DNA from: Ecdyonurus torrentis
Taxonomy: Eukaryota > Arthropoda > Insecta > Ephemeroptera > Heptageniidae
Reading direction: 5' to 3'
Assembly: GCA_949318235.1 (NCBI GenBank)
Contig: OX439130.1
Location: forward strand, 40,068,335 to 40,132,334
DNA: 64,000 nt
Every line of letters starts with the position of its first letter. Position 1 is the stretch's first letter. The notes below the pieces were generated by a model. The model had not been told where the DNA came from, did not search any database, and saw nothing but the letters and a program-made list of their open reading frames with translations. A program made the translations under genes and the position numbers. Of this stretch, positions 1-14,251 are shown in pieces.

Positions 1-25
1 CTCTCTCTCTCTCTCTCTCTCTCTC
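1..25. repeat. (CT)n microsatellite, cut by the window edge
   Basis: This is a pure CT run from the first base. Confidence 0.98.
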
Positions 26-1053
26 AAACACACAAAACAAGCTCCTAATATAAAACTTGCTACCATAAGAGATGAAACTACTATACCATGTTGAAGGTAA
101 GGTCAATTGATGGATGTTGAGATATATATTTTTTTGGGGCGCGGTCCAGCTGACTTATGACGTCACAAAAATCACGTGATCTCGTCAACAAAGTGTCAAG
201 TTATAGCTCCATATATTTGCAATTACAATCACAACATAATATATACAAAAAGAGTAACATTACATCAATCATTATATTACACACTAAACATAATAACAAT
301 AAGATTATATTTATATATACAAGTTTGTATAATAATATAAAATGTTATTTATTATTATTATTTTGAATAGTGGATTATTAATATTCATGTCAGAGAAATA
401 TGAAACGTAAGAGGTTGTTTTTTATTATATATTTTTTTGTTGTAATGAGAGATGTACTTTGAGATTTTGTTTTAAGATAAGAAAGAAATATTTTAATATT
501 TATTTACAATGCAAAAGCGAGTATACATGACAAAACAAAAAGTATAGTGAATTTGTCGACTTTTTTTTTTAAATTTATTTATAATATTATTTTTGAATTT
601 GATAAATAATGAAGTTTTGATAAACACGTTAATTAATTGACATATTGAATAAAGGGATTATATTATACTTTGACATTATCTGGTTTATGAATCATATGTC
701 AAATCAGGCGTCAAAATTAATTAAATTTTAATTAAAAATCAAATAGATTATATTAAAAATAAATTATGTAATGTATAAATATTTTTAAATGAGTATATGG
801 TCTGATTTTGGGAAAAAAATGTATAAACTTACAAAATGCAACTTACTAAAATGTTAAAATCTTTTAAAAATACATGATAATTAAAATGTGTAAATACACG
901 TAAATAGTATTAATTAATAACAATACTATATATGGTTTGAAATAATATTATATATAACTATAAATTTCATGGTATATCATTAAATTAAGTGAAAATCTCA
1001 CTTTCATTTTATGTACATATGCAAATTGTTTCTAAAAAGTTACCAATTCAAGA

Positions 1054-1067
1054 GGGGGGGGGGGGGG
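1054..1067. repeat. G homopolymer, 14 nt
   Basis: This is an uninterrupted G run, rare against the many A/T runs of this window. Confidence 0.97.
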
Positions 1068-1930
1068 ATATGTAAAAGTTGTAACTGGTGCACATTATTT
1101 TTGTTATCACAACTTATCACTGTGTATAACCAAACGGTTATTTATTTGATTCATACGGAAAAAAAATCTTAAGGAAGTTGAACGAAAAACCTTTTTTTTT
1201 TTCTTTATATAAGAACTGCAGTAACATTTCTAATACACGCAGCTATTTTTGTATTTCTATTCTTTTTAATTTGATATTAAGTTAGATGTCAAAAGGCTCA
1301 CGCTCTGCTCACAATGTTGTATAGCGTACTAATTAGTTGTCGGCTAATTGGGTGTTCAATTATTGCTCGACACTCGTTCTCTCTCACACACACGATGCAG
1401 GAAGAAGATACGCCCATGCATCTTGCTTGCCCAGCTTTGCACTGCAAAGACTGGACCAAATGTGGGGCAATCTTTCTTACTAGTTATCAAAACTTCTTTG
1501 TTTTATATATGTTTCAAGTTTCAACTAATGTAATGAATTGATCAAATTCTTTTCTTTCTTTTTCAAAAATCAATTTCTCTTTCTTTTTTTTCTATAGGGC
1601 AAAAACAACTTATTTTAGTTAGATATTATTTTATTACTTCAATTCCACCAAATTTTGAAAAGAAATTATAATTTGGACGCGTATATTATACTATACTGTT
1701 GAATTTGTATCGTATTTTATATTTGTATAGAAATAAATATTTGCTAATACTATACTGAAATGTGTGCTGCACTGCTTATAATAGGTAAACTGCATAAATA
1801 ATATACTTTATAAACAAATAAAACAATAACCAAAACGCTTCCTAATCTTCATATTTTGCAAAAAAAAAAAAAAAAAAAAAAAAATGGAGTCTTTATTACT
1901 TGGCAAGTTGAAATTAATTGCGGCATTGCA

Positions 1931-1933
<3 letters not shown>

Positions 1934-1995
<62 letters not shown>
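1934..1995. repeat. (CT)n microsatellite
   Basis: A pure CT run, about 31 units, preceded by an A homopolymer at 1859-1884. Confidence 0.98.
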
Positions 1996-1998
<3 letters not shown>

Positions 1999-2461
1999 GT
2001 TAATATTTTGGCACGATTTTGTCACACGACCGTGTTGATAGCTTGCATGTGGTGTGTCGTGAATTTGTCAACTCACGATGTTTGTACATGGGATGTCATA
2101 TGAATCTCTGCAAATAAATTTATTGAAGTATTGTGTTTGCAAATTTGTTTCATTTACAGTTATATTTGTTTTGCACATACATAGAAATTTAGAATTTATC
2201 TTTTTACTTAGCAGCTATATTTTATAACTTTTTCGTTTTGTCTGGGATTTGGGACGGAACATGAGAGACAGAGAGAGAGAGAATAAACGTATTGAGGATA
2301 AATGCACTACATAATAGTATCAAATTAATGTAATTTATAGTATTAATATTATTGTATAATCTGCAAATTAAATAGAATTTTATATATTTAAGAAATATAA
2401 AACCATTGGACTAACAAAAAAAATCGTGATATATATTTTCTTTATTTTTGAGATAAAATAG

Positions 2462-2511
2462 CACGTGATGTATACATGCACACGTGAAGACACGTGCATA
2501 GTTAACACGTG
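2462..2511. promoter_or_regulatory. Cluster of four CACGTG palindromes (E-box type)
   Basis: CACGTG occurs at 2462-2467, 2481-2486, 2491-2496 and 2506-2511. CACGTG is the canonical site of bHLH or bHLH-Zip factors. No adjacent gene is visible, so the regulatory role is an inference; it may be an intronic or upstream enhancer. Confidence 0.4.
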
Positions 2512-3450
2512 TAGAGAGCAAGCAACGTCACTGTCACTTCAATCAACGGTGACATGTATGTAAACACAAAGTATAGCGCAGGAGGCCAGTAGCAGCAGCA
2601 GGCATATGCTTGATATAATATAACGCTAATATAGCTCGCGTCAAATACATCCAATTTGCAAGCGATTGATTCAGAAAACAAAATTTGTTCATGTAGCAAT
2701 TTGTTTACTTAATAAATCAGTTTGGTTGCGACATAGAAAAACAAAACATGATTTAAACCATCATTTTGTTTGCCTATTTACTATGCATACATTACGAAAT
2801 TATTGTATGTTTATATTATACTAGAAAACGAGAGAGATGAGATGAGAATTGGCTACAACTAATTTGTATAATAACAATCGATTTTGTTTCATTAAAACAG
2901 TACTGACGCAATTTCAAATTAATTTCATCCCTCTATACCCCTCCCCCCCTCTTCATATCTCTCTCATGGCTTTTTCATCCCTTGGTAATTTTGTGACCAA
3001 TTTTCTATTTGTATTTAAAAATATATTTTTTAGTCATTAATGTATAAAAGTATAATTGCGTATGTTTGTTTTTGTTATGAACATGCAAAACACAACTTTT
3101 TTTTATTGACTGTTAATAATTATTTGTGATGAGTATTATTGTAAATTTTAGCTTTTATCAAAATAATAATTATTCAAATTACTTTATTTATACTGTGTAT
3201 GAACTTAATAGTTCTGCATGTTTTTAACAAGCTATAATATATTTGTTGAGCATTGCTTAAATTTGGTTTTAGTCAAATTATATGGAAATATGAACATCGA
3301 TTTCTACTTTTACTTTTTTTTTTTTTTTTTTTTTTGTAATATATGAAAAAAATTGCTGAAATGTTTTAAATACATCGCAATATTGCTCATGCAATATCTG
3401 ATCTTTATATGATGGTTTAGGAAAAGAAAAGCAATTTGCGAGAACGGTGT

Positions 3451-3552
<102 letters not shown>

Positions 3553-4681
3553 AAATATTTGTGTGTATAAATAAAAATACTTAAGTCAGAGTCTATAATA
3601 TTATCGTCATAATTTGATTTTTACAATGAGCAAAATAGCAAACAAACAATAACGTTTGAAATTTTTGCTGCGTATTATATATTAAACATATTATAACAAA
3701 TTCATTATTCAGTAATTAATGATATCGATGGAGCGTGCATGGTAAATAATAACATCGCTGGAAAAGCTGCAAGGATCCATAATTTACTATCCGTCGTGGC
3801 ATTTGTGAAACCATCCTTCCAACATCTTTTTTTTCTCTCTCTCTCGGTAAGAGAAAACTGCACCACCGAAACTGGAATTTTTCAATTGGGAATATACGTA
3901 ACACACTTCACTTGTTTATACTTATACGCGTTTTAAACTAAATGTTCAGAATTTTTTACCACCGGCAATATCCATAATGCAAAATTAAATGAAAACTTTA
4001 GCTGTCAGCTGTATTGTTATATATAATATTTGCAAAGTAGGTTATTGTGAAGTATTGCATATTAAAACACCATTTTTACGACAGTTTTCAGTACTTACAA
4101 ATAAATATATAAAAAATGGTTTCTTTTGTTTAACATAATAATTCTTTTAATCCGGATCACTTGTCCTCAGTTGAGCTAAGTCTTGCGAAAGCATGGAAAA
4201 CGTTATTTAGTGTGTTTTTGAGTCACGAGTCACGAGCACCATATAGAGAATGAACGAACAAGAGGGAGGTTTGAGTTTTGAGAGGGTGGCGGAAGTCGTA
4301 TACTTACATTGAGTTTGAGAGAGAGAGAGAGAGTATCGCGTTGCGGCATGTTCTCTCGTCGTCACACAGAAAGACATTTTCTCACCCCCCTCACTATCCT
4401 CATAGCAGCAGGGGGGCAATCTAAGACGTTGATATCTGAGACATAAACATCTGTTCCAAACTGGACGATACTTACTTACTTACTTACGAGGAGCCCAATT
4501 TGTCATTAGTCATTGCCACTGTCTCTTGTTTACATACAAAACTTAAGTCAGACGTGGAGACTATAATGAGTTTTACAAATGTCTTTTAAAACAATCTACT
4601 TTGTTTCTCATGAAATCTTAACGCAATATTGAATTTCGTATTCCTTCCGAAGCTAGCAAATATTTTGATTGCTTAGAAGCA

Positions 4682-4718
<37 letters not shown>

Positions 4719-5637
4719 TCTATTGAAGTCTCTATAGTTTAGTCTGGTAATTGCATTTACCATGTGCATTTTCAGGCCTATGCCTACACGAAAAAAAACA
4801 CATCTAAAGAGATACTATTTAGACTTTTTTTGATAGTAAATTTGTTAGACACAAAGTTTTGTAAGATCTAACATCTAATTATATTTACCGCTGAAGAAAT
4901 CACGTTTATATTAACGAGTTACTAGTGAAACTTTTTTCAACCAAGTTATTGGTTTGCACTGAAGAGTTACATCTATGTATCTGAATAATTTCTTAAATTT
5001 ATGTTTTCCGTCTATATATAACGTTGCATAATAATCATGAACTTAAAAAGATTCAATTCCTTTTTCAGTTTCTCAACATTTTCTAATTTTTCAAATAGAA
5101 TGTAAATGCAAAGTTATGTGTTATTTACCTCTATATAGGACAAGATTTTATGTTATGAAAAGTATACATTTTCTGCAGTATTTTTTTTTTTTTTTTTTTT
5201 TTTTAATTACAATTTTCCATATTCCCTGAGCAGCGTGTGTGATTGTGTGTTTTACTTGTTATATTTGCCAAGAACAAAGGCAGAGAGAGAGACGGTGTTT
5301 CTTTGTTTTTAAAGTCATGTTACTCTTATGTTGTTCACTGTTTTTAACACCTAAAGCATGCGCTCGTACAGTCAGTTGTTGAAGGACTTTGTGTAAGGAG
5401 GGTTGACTTGAAACATAAAGACGATGAGAAATATTTAACAAAAAAACACAACTTTTTTTGATAGTCAGAAGTCAAAAAGCATGATTTTCTTCGTTTCTAT
5501 ATCATTATTATACTGACGGATTTCTCTTCGATTTTTTTTCTTTTAAATAAATTATAATTGTTACTATTTTTATTTTCAATTTTCTTATGATAAAAGGAAT
5601 ATAATAAATGTTCAACATAAAAATATATTTCAGTAAA

Positions 5638-5672
<35 letters not shown>

Positions 5673-6209
5673 CATACATTTTGACAAAATAATATTTTAT
5701 GTTAAAAATTCAATTTAAAATTGCCGCAGTGTAGATAAAATCAACAATATCTTATCCATTTTTTTCGATATAATTATTTAAATTTAATCATATTATCAAT
5801 GTATACAAATTTATTGCTAAATTTAACCTTCTAAAGATAAAATTATATAAAAAAAAAACTTTTTTTTTTTCAATATATGAAATGCCGGCATAAAAATTAA
5901 ATATATATATAAATACGTTATCACAGTTTCTAGTTATGTATATCAAATATTCATTATGTTTATGTTATAATTTTGAATGGGGTGTGCGTAATGATAACAC
6001 TTTTTTTATCTTGTTTTATACCGCATGCAATGAGAGCTGATAATTTTATTGTTTTTGTCATATTATTTATATACATTTTAACATTAATGCATTAAAAATG
6101 TTTTCAAAACTTTTCTGGTATAGTTTGTTAGATTAATAATTTTATTTATTTATTTATTTCATGCATAAACGATATTTGCATAATGCATCGTTACATAATA
6201 CGTTACTGC

Positions 6210-6212
<3 letters not shown>

Positions 6213-6278
<66 letters not shown>
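6213..6278. repeat. (TC)n microsatellite
   Basis: A pure TC run. The poly Arg-Glu open frame across it on the - strand is an artefact. Confidence 0.98.
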
Positions 6279-6281
<3 letters not shown>

Positions 6282-7959
6282 TTGCTCTAGTTTTTGTCGC
6301 ATATATTTTTTAATATTTTCAAGTACTTTTTTTTTTGAATGACTATTACTTTGTTTATAATATTTTACTGCATATACAGATATTATACAGATGTTTGTTT
6401 TTATATACATGGCAACGAAGACTGTTTCCATTAAAACCGAGTGGACTGGAAAAAATTGTTAAGTTATGTAAAAATAAAGTTTTTTTTTTATTATACGTAT
6501 ATAATTGTAATATTTTCAAGAAAAATTTCTTAAAAAAAAAGAAGAAGCTTTTTGTATTACTTTTAATTTAAATTTAAAATTTATTTTGAATGAAGTGTTT
6601 CTACTTTTATAATTATATAATATATATATTATATAATATTTTTGTCGTCTTGCCAAAATGCTTTATTAATTATTTATATAAATAAGGTAAAAATTGTGAT
6701 CCTCGGAGTTGTTTCAAAATCATATAGCATATCAATAACAACTCAGATAATTTTTATTTTAAATACTTTTATTTTATAATAAACAATATTTTATTTTTGT
6801 GACTCCTATATACAATCTTTTCACTTTTTGACAATTTTGGCGTAAAAACTGCAGTAAAAAGCAACAAAACCTCCAAAAAAGCAAACCATATAATAATATA
6901 CTAACAAAATATATAGTTTACATAATACGATTTCGCACTAAAATTTTGAAGTGTTTAAAGTCGAAGGGGAATTTTATTAAAAAAAACAAAAAAAAAAAAA
7001 AAAGTTTTTTTTCCTATTTTTATTTTTACAATATGTGTGACCTGTTTTCTTTATTTTTCGCGGTGTTTATAAAAGGCACAAAAGGACGCTCCAGTTAGTT
7101 TACCTGTGATTACCTGAGGGAGGGGGTGTTTTTGTTTGTTTGCAAGTATTGGGTGCAATATTTGCCCTTGTCGGCTTGTTTATTTGCTAAACTATCCTCT
7201 GTTAAATGTACAATACTCTGCAAAATTAAATCAAGAAAACTGAAATTGATTTTCAATTAAAAATTATAACTTTTAAAATTGCAGCTACAAAAAAAAATAT
7301 ATTAAATTAAAATTCTTGAAGATGGCAGTAAAAAATTTAATCATAACAAATAATAAAGCCTCAAGATGAAAATTTTTGAGTTAGTTTGAATTTTGTGAAG
7401 GGTTGTATATTGAGGTATCACTCTTGGGGGTGCTTGCTTTTCGTCCTCTCTCTTTCTGTTATATACCACTACGTCACAGATGGTATTATAAAGAATAAAA
7501 CTAGAGAGTAGAGTGCCTATTATCTATAAGCCCCAAGGCTTTTTTACTCGATATAGAAAACACTAGATTGTACTACATTATATAATAAGAGAATGTAGAT
7601 TTGATTTGATGGTGGTTTTTATATGTTTGCAACTAAATTTGCACAAGGGAAAAATAAACAATCCAATTTTGCTACAAAACAAAAAGGTGACGTACCAAAT
7701 TTTATTAAGTGTTGCCTCTTTTGTTAATATTATGTTTGTTTTTTATTGTTATGTTTATATAACAGCTTTTTTTTTTTTTTTTTTTTTTTTTACTTTATAC
7801 AAATAAATGTATATCTAATTAAATACAATAATAAACTGTTGTTGGAACATTTGTTTATTTATTAAATTACAAATTAGCTGTTTATTAAATCTATTTATCT
7901 TGTAAAGTGCGTTTATATTTTATTTATAGTATAAAAAGCTTTTTATAGGTTCGGGTTGT

Positions 7960-8680
7960 TTCTATAGGGTCATAGGGTGTATGCGCATGACGTCATATTT
8001 AATGCGCTTGGAGGCCATACTGGAGTAGCGATTAACATTGATCAGCATAAGACAAACTTTGTTTTAGGCAATTTTCTTTTGGAAATCGGTTAATTTGTTG
8101 TTATTGTTATTTTTCTGACATACTTAAAGCCCTTGTCAATTTACTTTTTTATAATTTAGAATACTAGATTGATAATTACAATACCTTAATAAGACACCAT
8201 CACGCTGATTTTGTATTTATTTTTGTTTATTTTCCTTTTTGCGGTTATATCACGTATCTGACGTAACAATGAACCACCGCCAATCACAGTCACCAATCTG
8301 GTCACGTGATAAATTTAAGCCCCTCCCTCAAGTTCTTTACCCCTATCACGGCCCCATCGGTGCATTGTGACGTCACATACGTGATATAACCGCAAAAGGA
8401 AAACAAACGAAAATAAATACAAAATCAACGTGTTGGTACTGTTGGTGTCTAATTCATGGATAATTAGGTATGGTAATTATCAATCTAGTATTCTAAATGA
8501 TGAAAAGGTAAGTTGACAAGGGCTTTAAGATACTAATTCATATACAGCATCAATGCTCTCAAAAATATTGTATAGTGTTTTTAAACCCAGACAAAATGAG
8601 TTATTTTCCTATGCAACCCATGTTATTGAGTGATCCAGCATGGCGTCGACTTTAACATAAATGCATGGACCTAATAATGT
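7960..8680 (+). mobile_element. Family B element, single-arm copy, split by a nested TTAA element
   Basis: The two outer pieces (about 7960-8123 and 8529-8680) align in order with the reverse complement of the right arm of the family B copy at 15216-15800. Shared landmarks are GGGTGTATGCGCATGACGTC, GGCCATACTGGAGTAG, ATCAATGCTCTCAAAAATAT and CCATGTTAT near the end. The interruption at 8124-8528 is a separate insertion. Exact borders are uncertain, and no target duplication is obvious. Confidence 0.72.
8128..8524. mobile_element. TTAA-flanked long-TIR element (397 bp) nested in family B
   Basis: The element is bounded by TTAA at 8124-8127 and 8525-8528. Its arms, about 150-165 bp each, are inverted and very similar. 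Both begin AGCCCTTGTCAA and share TTTAGAATACTAGATTGATA, GATTTTGTATTTATTTT and GCGGTTATATCACGTAT. The host sequence reads ACATAC-TTAA-GATACTAA once the insert is removed, matching the unoccupied site in the 15216-15800 copy apart from one base. That confirms the insertion and its target. The unpaired centre, about 8290-8360, is GC-richer. No open frame of note is present. Confidence 0.9.
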
Positions 8681-9114
8681 AGCTAATAATGTAGCAACAG
8701 CGAAAGTATCATGATTTTGATCAATATATAATTATAACTTTTCATAGAGTTGAAATAATAATAATAATAATTATAATAATCGACCATAAAAGATGCAAAA
8801 ATATAAAAAATTACAATAAAAAAGCAAAACTTTAAAAACACAGGAATTTACATATCTAAGAGAGTGTGCAATATGCATTAACTTGGATAAGTAACACAAT
8901 GATGAGGTATATACATTTTTTACTCTATCTCTCTCTCGCGTTATTTTATTGTTGAAAATTACACACAATGCAACATTACAATAGTGCACTCTCTGCTGGT
9001 GCAAGCATTATTAGGCGTATTATAAATAATCTTTCTTTTTCTCTCTGAATGTAAGAGACCCTCTCACTTCACTTTTATTCTTTTGCTTTTTAATGGACGT
9101 AGCACCCCCGCAAC

Positions 9115-9237
<123 letters not shown>

Positions 9238-9916
9238 CACACAAAGCATACGCACAGATGGTATACTTACTATTGTGATATAACATCCCTAGATTTATTT
9301 ATAAAAAACGTATGATGATGATAAGAAGATATTCTAATAAGCCTTTAAGTATCCTCTCCTCTGCCAAAAAAAAAAAAAAAAAAAAAAAAAATCACAATAA
9401 TCCTCTATATATCAATAATTCAATAGCTATATATTATATTATAGTTTATATAGAAAAATATATTCACGTTTTCTATATAAAAAAATCGTAAAAAAGATTT
9501 TACTATGGTGGAATAATAATGTTGGAATTTTGTCGTTTTGTCATGAAAATGAATAAGTCACTTTTTTTTTGGTCCTATTCAATTGTGTTTCAAGTAGCGT
9601 AATTTTGTTGTAAAAAAATATCCAGCATATTATTTGGTTACATATATATAAAAAAAAAAAAAAAAAATGATATGTATATACATGAGAGCCATTAAAATCA
9701 TTTTTAAATTTAATAACCATATAATTATTGAAATTAAAATCTTGTATTTTACATTAGAATAATTATTATATTCATTTATATTTAATTGCATAATTATATT
9801 TTATTATATAATTTATTAATACTAAATCATTTTACTATATTTAATATCTTGTAATATGGCAGTCGATTGAAACTTGATTTTTTTTTATTGTCTATAGTTG
9901 GTACAGCAATTTGAGA

Positions 9917-9920
<4 letters not shown>

Positions 9921-9978
<58 letters not shown>
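9921..9978. repeat. (GA)n microsatellite
   Basis: A pure GA run preceded by a short imperfect GAGAGAGG. Confidence 0.97.
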
Positions 9979-9981
<3 letters not shown>

Positions 9982-10864
9982 TATATACAAAAGATTCTGA
10001 CTTTTAAAACTTTATAAATTCCAGTGTTATTCACTTTTGAGAGGAAATGCTGATTTTATTCATAGTTTTATGAAAGATTTTTTTTAGAGTACTCTTTTTA
10101 TCTATATATAGTCGTTGCGATAAGTATGTGCCTCGTCTTTTTTTTTCTATGCAAATCCCTGACGCGTCAAAATATACCGGTTCTCTCTTTCTCTCTCTTC
10201 TCTCAATAATTCACCATACAGATTGAAGTCGTGAGGTACCAGAAAGTTTCTTACGGAAAAAAAAGAACAAGCCACGATTTTGATTGTTTATGCGCCACTC
10301 CTTATTTAACTTCAATATATTTCTAATAAGTAATAAATCTTATATTTAGAAAAGTATTTATTTATATGATTATTATTATTATTGTAATATAATGCAAGCA
10401 TGAGAAAATGACACGACTTACTAATTTTTTTATAATATGAACTTATTATTTTTATTTTTATATTTGACATATTCAAAATTAAAGATCCGTTGTTTTGTTT
10501 TATAATTTATTATTATATATTGTATATCATTAGGTTATGTATATATATAAGCCATCATGTATCATGGGAATATATAGGTCTTCATAATTGTATATAAAGG
10601 AATATTCCTATAAAATTATTGATGACGAGAAAGGTTGAATTGAAATATCTATATAATTACATTTCATTGATAGATGAATAATTTTTGCCCTCATTTTCTC
10701 CCTTTTTATATATAAGTTTTGAATTTTGGTTATACATATATTTACTATAATCGACTTGCAAATTGAAAGTAATTTAAATAATGTTGACTGTTGAGTGATG
10801 TTCGTTATATAAAGTACATATTAATTTTGCTATCAGTATGAATGTAATTACCAATGAAGAGAGT

Positions 10865-10868
<4 letters not shown>

Positions 10869-10958
<90 letters not shown>
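10869..10958. repeat. (GA)n microsatellite
   Basis: A GA run of about 45 units, entered through GAGTGAGTGA. Confidence 0.98.
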
Positions 10959-10960
<2 letters not shown>

Positions 10961-11205
10961 CACAACTACAAATTATATTGTATTGTTAATATTTAAATAA
11001 TTAATAGTACGGTATGTTGTGGACTTATATTTATCATCATGAATTATACAGTATAGATATAAAATATTGGTGTTTTAAAAGTATTCTCTGAACATGAGTG
11101 TATTGCTAATATATAATATACATAAGAAGTTATTGACATTATAGTTTACAAGAAATAAATTTGTTTATCAGAGATTGAAATCAAATATTAAAAAACATCC
11201 AATAC

Positions 11206-11208
<3 letters not shown>

Positions 11209-11271
<63 letters not shown>
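11209..11271. repeat. (GA)n microsatellite
   Basis: A pure GA run only about 250 bp from the one at 10869. Confidence 0.98.
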
Positions 11272-11274
<3 letters not shown>

Positions 11275-11460
11275 ATTATTGAGGTTCAAACCAAGTACTT
11301 CAGGTCAAACGAGGGTCATGGTAAAGCCACACATGTTGCTCAAGCACTTCACTTCACACTTTAAAAAAAAAAAAAAAAAAAAAACAGTACACATCATTCA
11401 AAATAAATTTATTATAGTCTATATAAGTTTAATATAAAATATCCAGATGATGTTTCAAAC

Positions 11461-11492
<32 letters not shown>

Positions 11493-13916
11493 GTTTCATT
11501 TGTATGGAATAAAAAACGTATATACATAAATATAATTTCAATTAGCTATGTTATATTATAATTGCTATAATATATTATACAAATACAAATAATGTTTGTT
11601 ATAAAAACTATATATCCTCATTGCTGTATGTATATAATTCTGCATCTGTATTATATCCTAGTTATATGCATTTAAAAATATTTGACTATAACATCATTAA
11701 TCATTAAAAGAAAAAAATGTATGACTAGAAAAGTATACTAAAATATTTCATTAATTATGTTTAACATTATATGAATTTGACTTCATATAATTTGTGAGGT
11801 GCATGACTCAAATATACATATAGAAAATGTGTTTATTTCGTATTTTTCCCCAACGTACAAATCATACTTCCATTATACATAATTGTAACTAGAAATACTC
11901 AATATTGAGAATATTTTTTATTTAAATTCAGTTGTTATTATTTTATTTATTTATATATTTTTTTTTATGCAGAGATTTCCTTTTAAAATTGAAACTTATT
12001 TTGCAAAAGGTGATCTAACTGACAAGGGTTAGATATATTACTTTTAAATATTTTATTTTGAGCTCAATAAAATTCAAACTTCTCAACAAAACAGTATACA
12101 AATTCAAAGTGACAAAGAAATATATAAAAATTATAAACATACGTATATAAAAGTAATGCTCACTCATATGGAATGCAATAAGAGAGTTTATATATCATAT
12201 TTTTAGAGATTCACCACATAAAATATATATTATACGTTCTTTTTGTAACACTTTTTTATTGTCTTAGGCATACGGCACTCACTTTTTTTTTTCTTCTTCT
12301 TCTTTTTCTTATACTCTCCTCAAGCAAAAGTTTCTCATACGCATGAGAATATTGCTCTCTTTACTGCGGAGCTGCTCATGATATAAAGTAAATAAAAATT
12401 CGCAAAAAAAGACGCAATAATAACGTTCTTCTTCTTCGTTTTTTTTTTTTTTTTTTTTTTTTTTTTTCTTTTGTTATTGTAGAAGTCTGGAAAGTTGTTT
12501 TCTTCCAATAACAATACAAAGAACTGCTTACTTACTTTTTGGTTTTAGTCGCAATAAAAAGGACGATCATTGTATACTGTATATAATATACCGCATCGAG
12601 TTGCTTCAAGTCTGAAATACCGGTAATTGCTTCTTCTAACAACTATCAACAGATAAAAAATAAAGTCAAAAAAAGTGTTTTCTATATCAGATGAAATTGT
12701 TTTCTTGGCGCAGTTCATCGTAACGACTTTTTCTTAAGTTTATTTTTATTTAATATACTATTACTTAATCTTGACTTTATTTTTGTAGGCAATTGAACAT
12801 TGGGGTATAAAATTCTACATGGATTCTAGAATTAAATAATATTAAAACATGCCATTATAAATTTATTTCGCTTTTTTTTTTATTCACTTCTTTTACTTTT
12901 TAAACTTTAAATCACAACTTACTCTTTCGGTTCAAAGTTGAAAAACTTTTCTTTCTATTATATTTTTTTTTTATGTTTTTTTTTCATAATAGAATATAGT
13001 CCATTATTTTGTTGTAACGCAAATTTTATTTTCCATAGATGAATATTAATATAGAAAGTCTAAGTTTTGGTTTTCTTTGTGAAAAATGAACGGTCAGTTA
13101 TATGTCAAAAAAATAACATCTTAATATTTTAATGATTTATTGTAAAATAAATGAAAGAAAGTTTCATTATTAGAAAAATTTAAAAATCCCATTAATTTTT
13201 GTTTTAAAAATCCATTATATATAGAAAAAAAAAATAATAATGCTATAGATGTTTCATATTGCATTCAAAGCTATTAAGTTGAGGAAAGATTTGATTTATG
13301 GAAGTTGAGTCTCGCGATCGACACTTTGCTACTAATTTACTCCATTAGACGTTGTGTGGTCTGTCTGTATATGTATATACAAAGATCACGTTATTAATAG
13401 GTTATTATGTCTGCCTCTCGCCTCCACTCTTTAGTTGCAATTTAAATATACAGCTCGGCCGCGAGAAACTACTTTAATGTTGATTTAATGACACCACTTT
13501 ATAACTTCCTAATTATTCATATAATTTTCATGCATTATTTAGGAATTTCACGCAAAAGCTGTTTTTTTGTTATTGTTATTATTATTACAATTTTTTAGTT
13601 GTAACATAAATTGGACAGTAAATTATATATTTAGTAATTTTTATAGTAATAAATAATTTTTAGTATTATTTATCAATTCGTTTATTTGCTCGTTTATTTA
13701 TATATTTAATTGAGCCATGCATTGCACCTTGCAGGTAATACGTATAGAAACGATTGGGAAATTCATTTTCACAAAACTTAAAAAATTGCTTTTAATTTTA
13801 TAAGTTTTTTTTCCTCATCTCATAAAAATTTAGCATGCTATACCATATATAGTAAGATTATATTAATTACATTAATTTAACACTGATACTTTTTTTTTTA
13901 ATTTATTATCCTTTAA

Positions 13917-14247
13917 AGGAAAATAGACCAGAGAAAAACATAAGCATTTATTTCACAAAACACTCGATGGGATTTACATTTAAATAACATTAGTTTGTCT
14001 CAAACCCTATAGCAGTGATCAGAATATTCGATTTATGCAACCCGCTCAACATTTTCGTACTAATTTTTGCATGTTTCTGACGTCATAAGCATGAATTGTC
14101 ACGCAAATTGCATACTTAACAGTTTTTTCATACGCTCTCTCGTGGGGCTATATAGTAACATTCTGGTAAAAATTGTCATCAGTTTTGAAGATCGCATTTC
14201 GTGTTTATTCATTAAAAAGCACATGTTGTTTTATGTGGTCTATGGCT
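13917..14247 (-). mobile_element. Family A TTAA-flanked MITE, copy 1 (331 bp, inverted orientation)
   Basis: This copy is bounded by TTAA at 13913-13916 and 14248-14251. The terminal inverted repeats are imperfect: AGGAAAATAGACCAG on the left against AGCCATAGACCACAT read from the right. The body matches the copies at 22104 and 61992 in reverse orientation, including the central TGACGTCA and the CATACTTTACAG-like stretch. There is no transposase. A TTAA target with short inverted ends fits piggyBac-type mobilisation, which is an inference. The 81-codon open frame inside it is incidental. Confidence 0.85.
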
Positions 14248-14251
14248 TTAA

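Noticed and set aside
1314..1541. 75-codon frame containing TPMHLAC, reminiscent of an ankyrin repeat start
   Set aside because: Only one short match; the rest of an ankyrin repeat is missing and there is no good donor site downstream.
8505..8516. Strong donor-like AAAAGGTAAGTT
   Set aside because: It is part of the terminal inverted repeat of the nested TTAA element.
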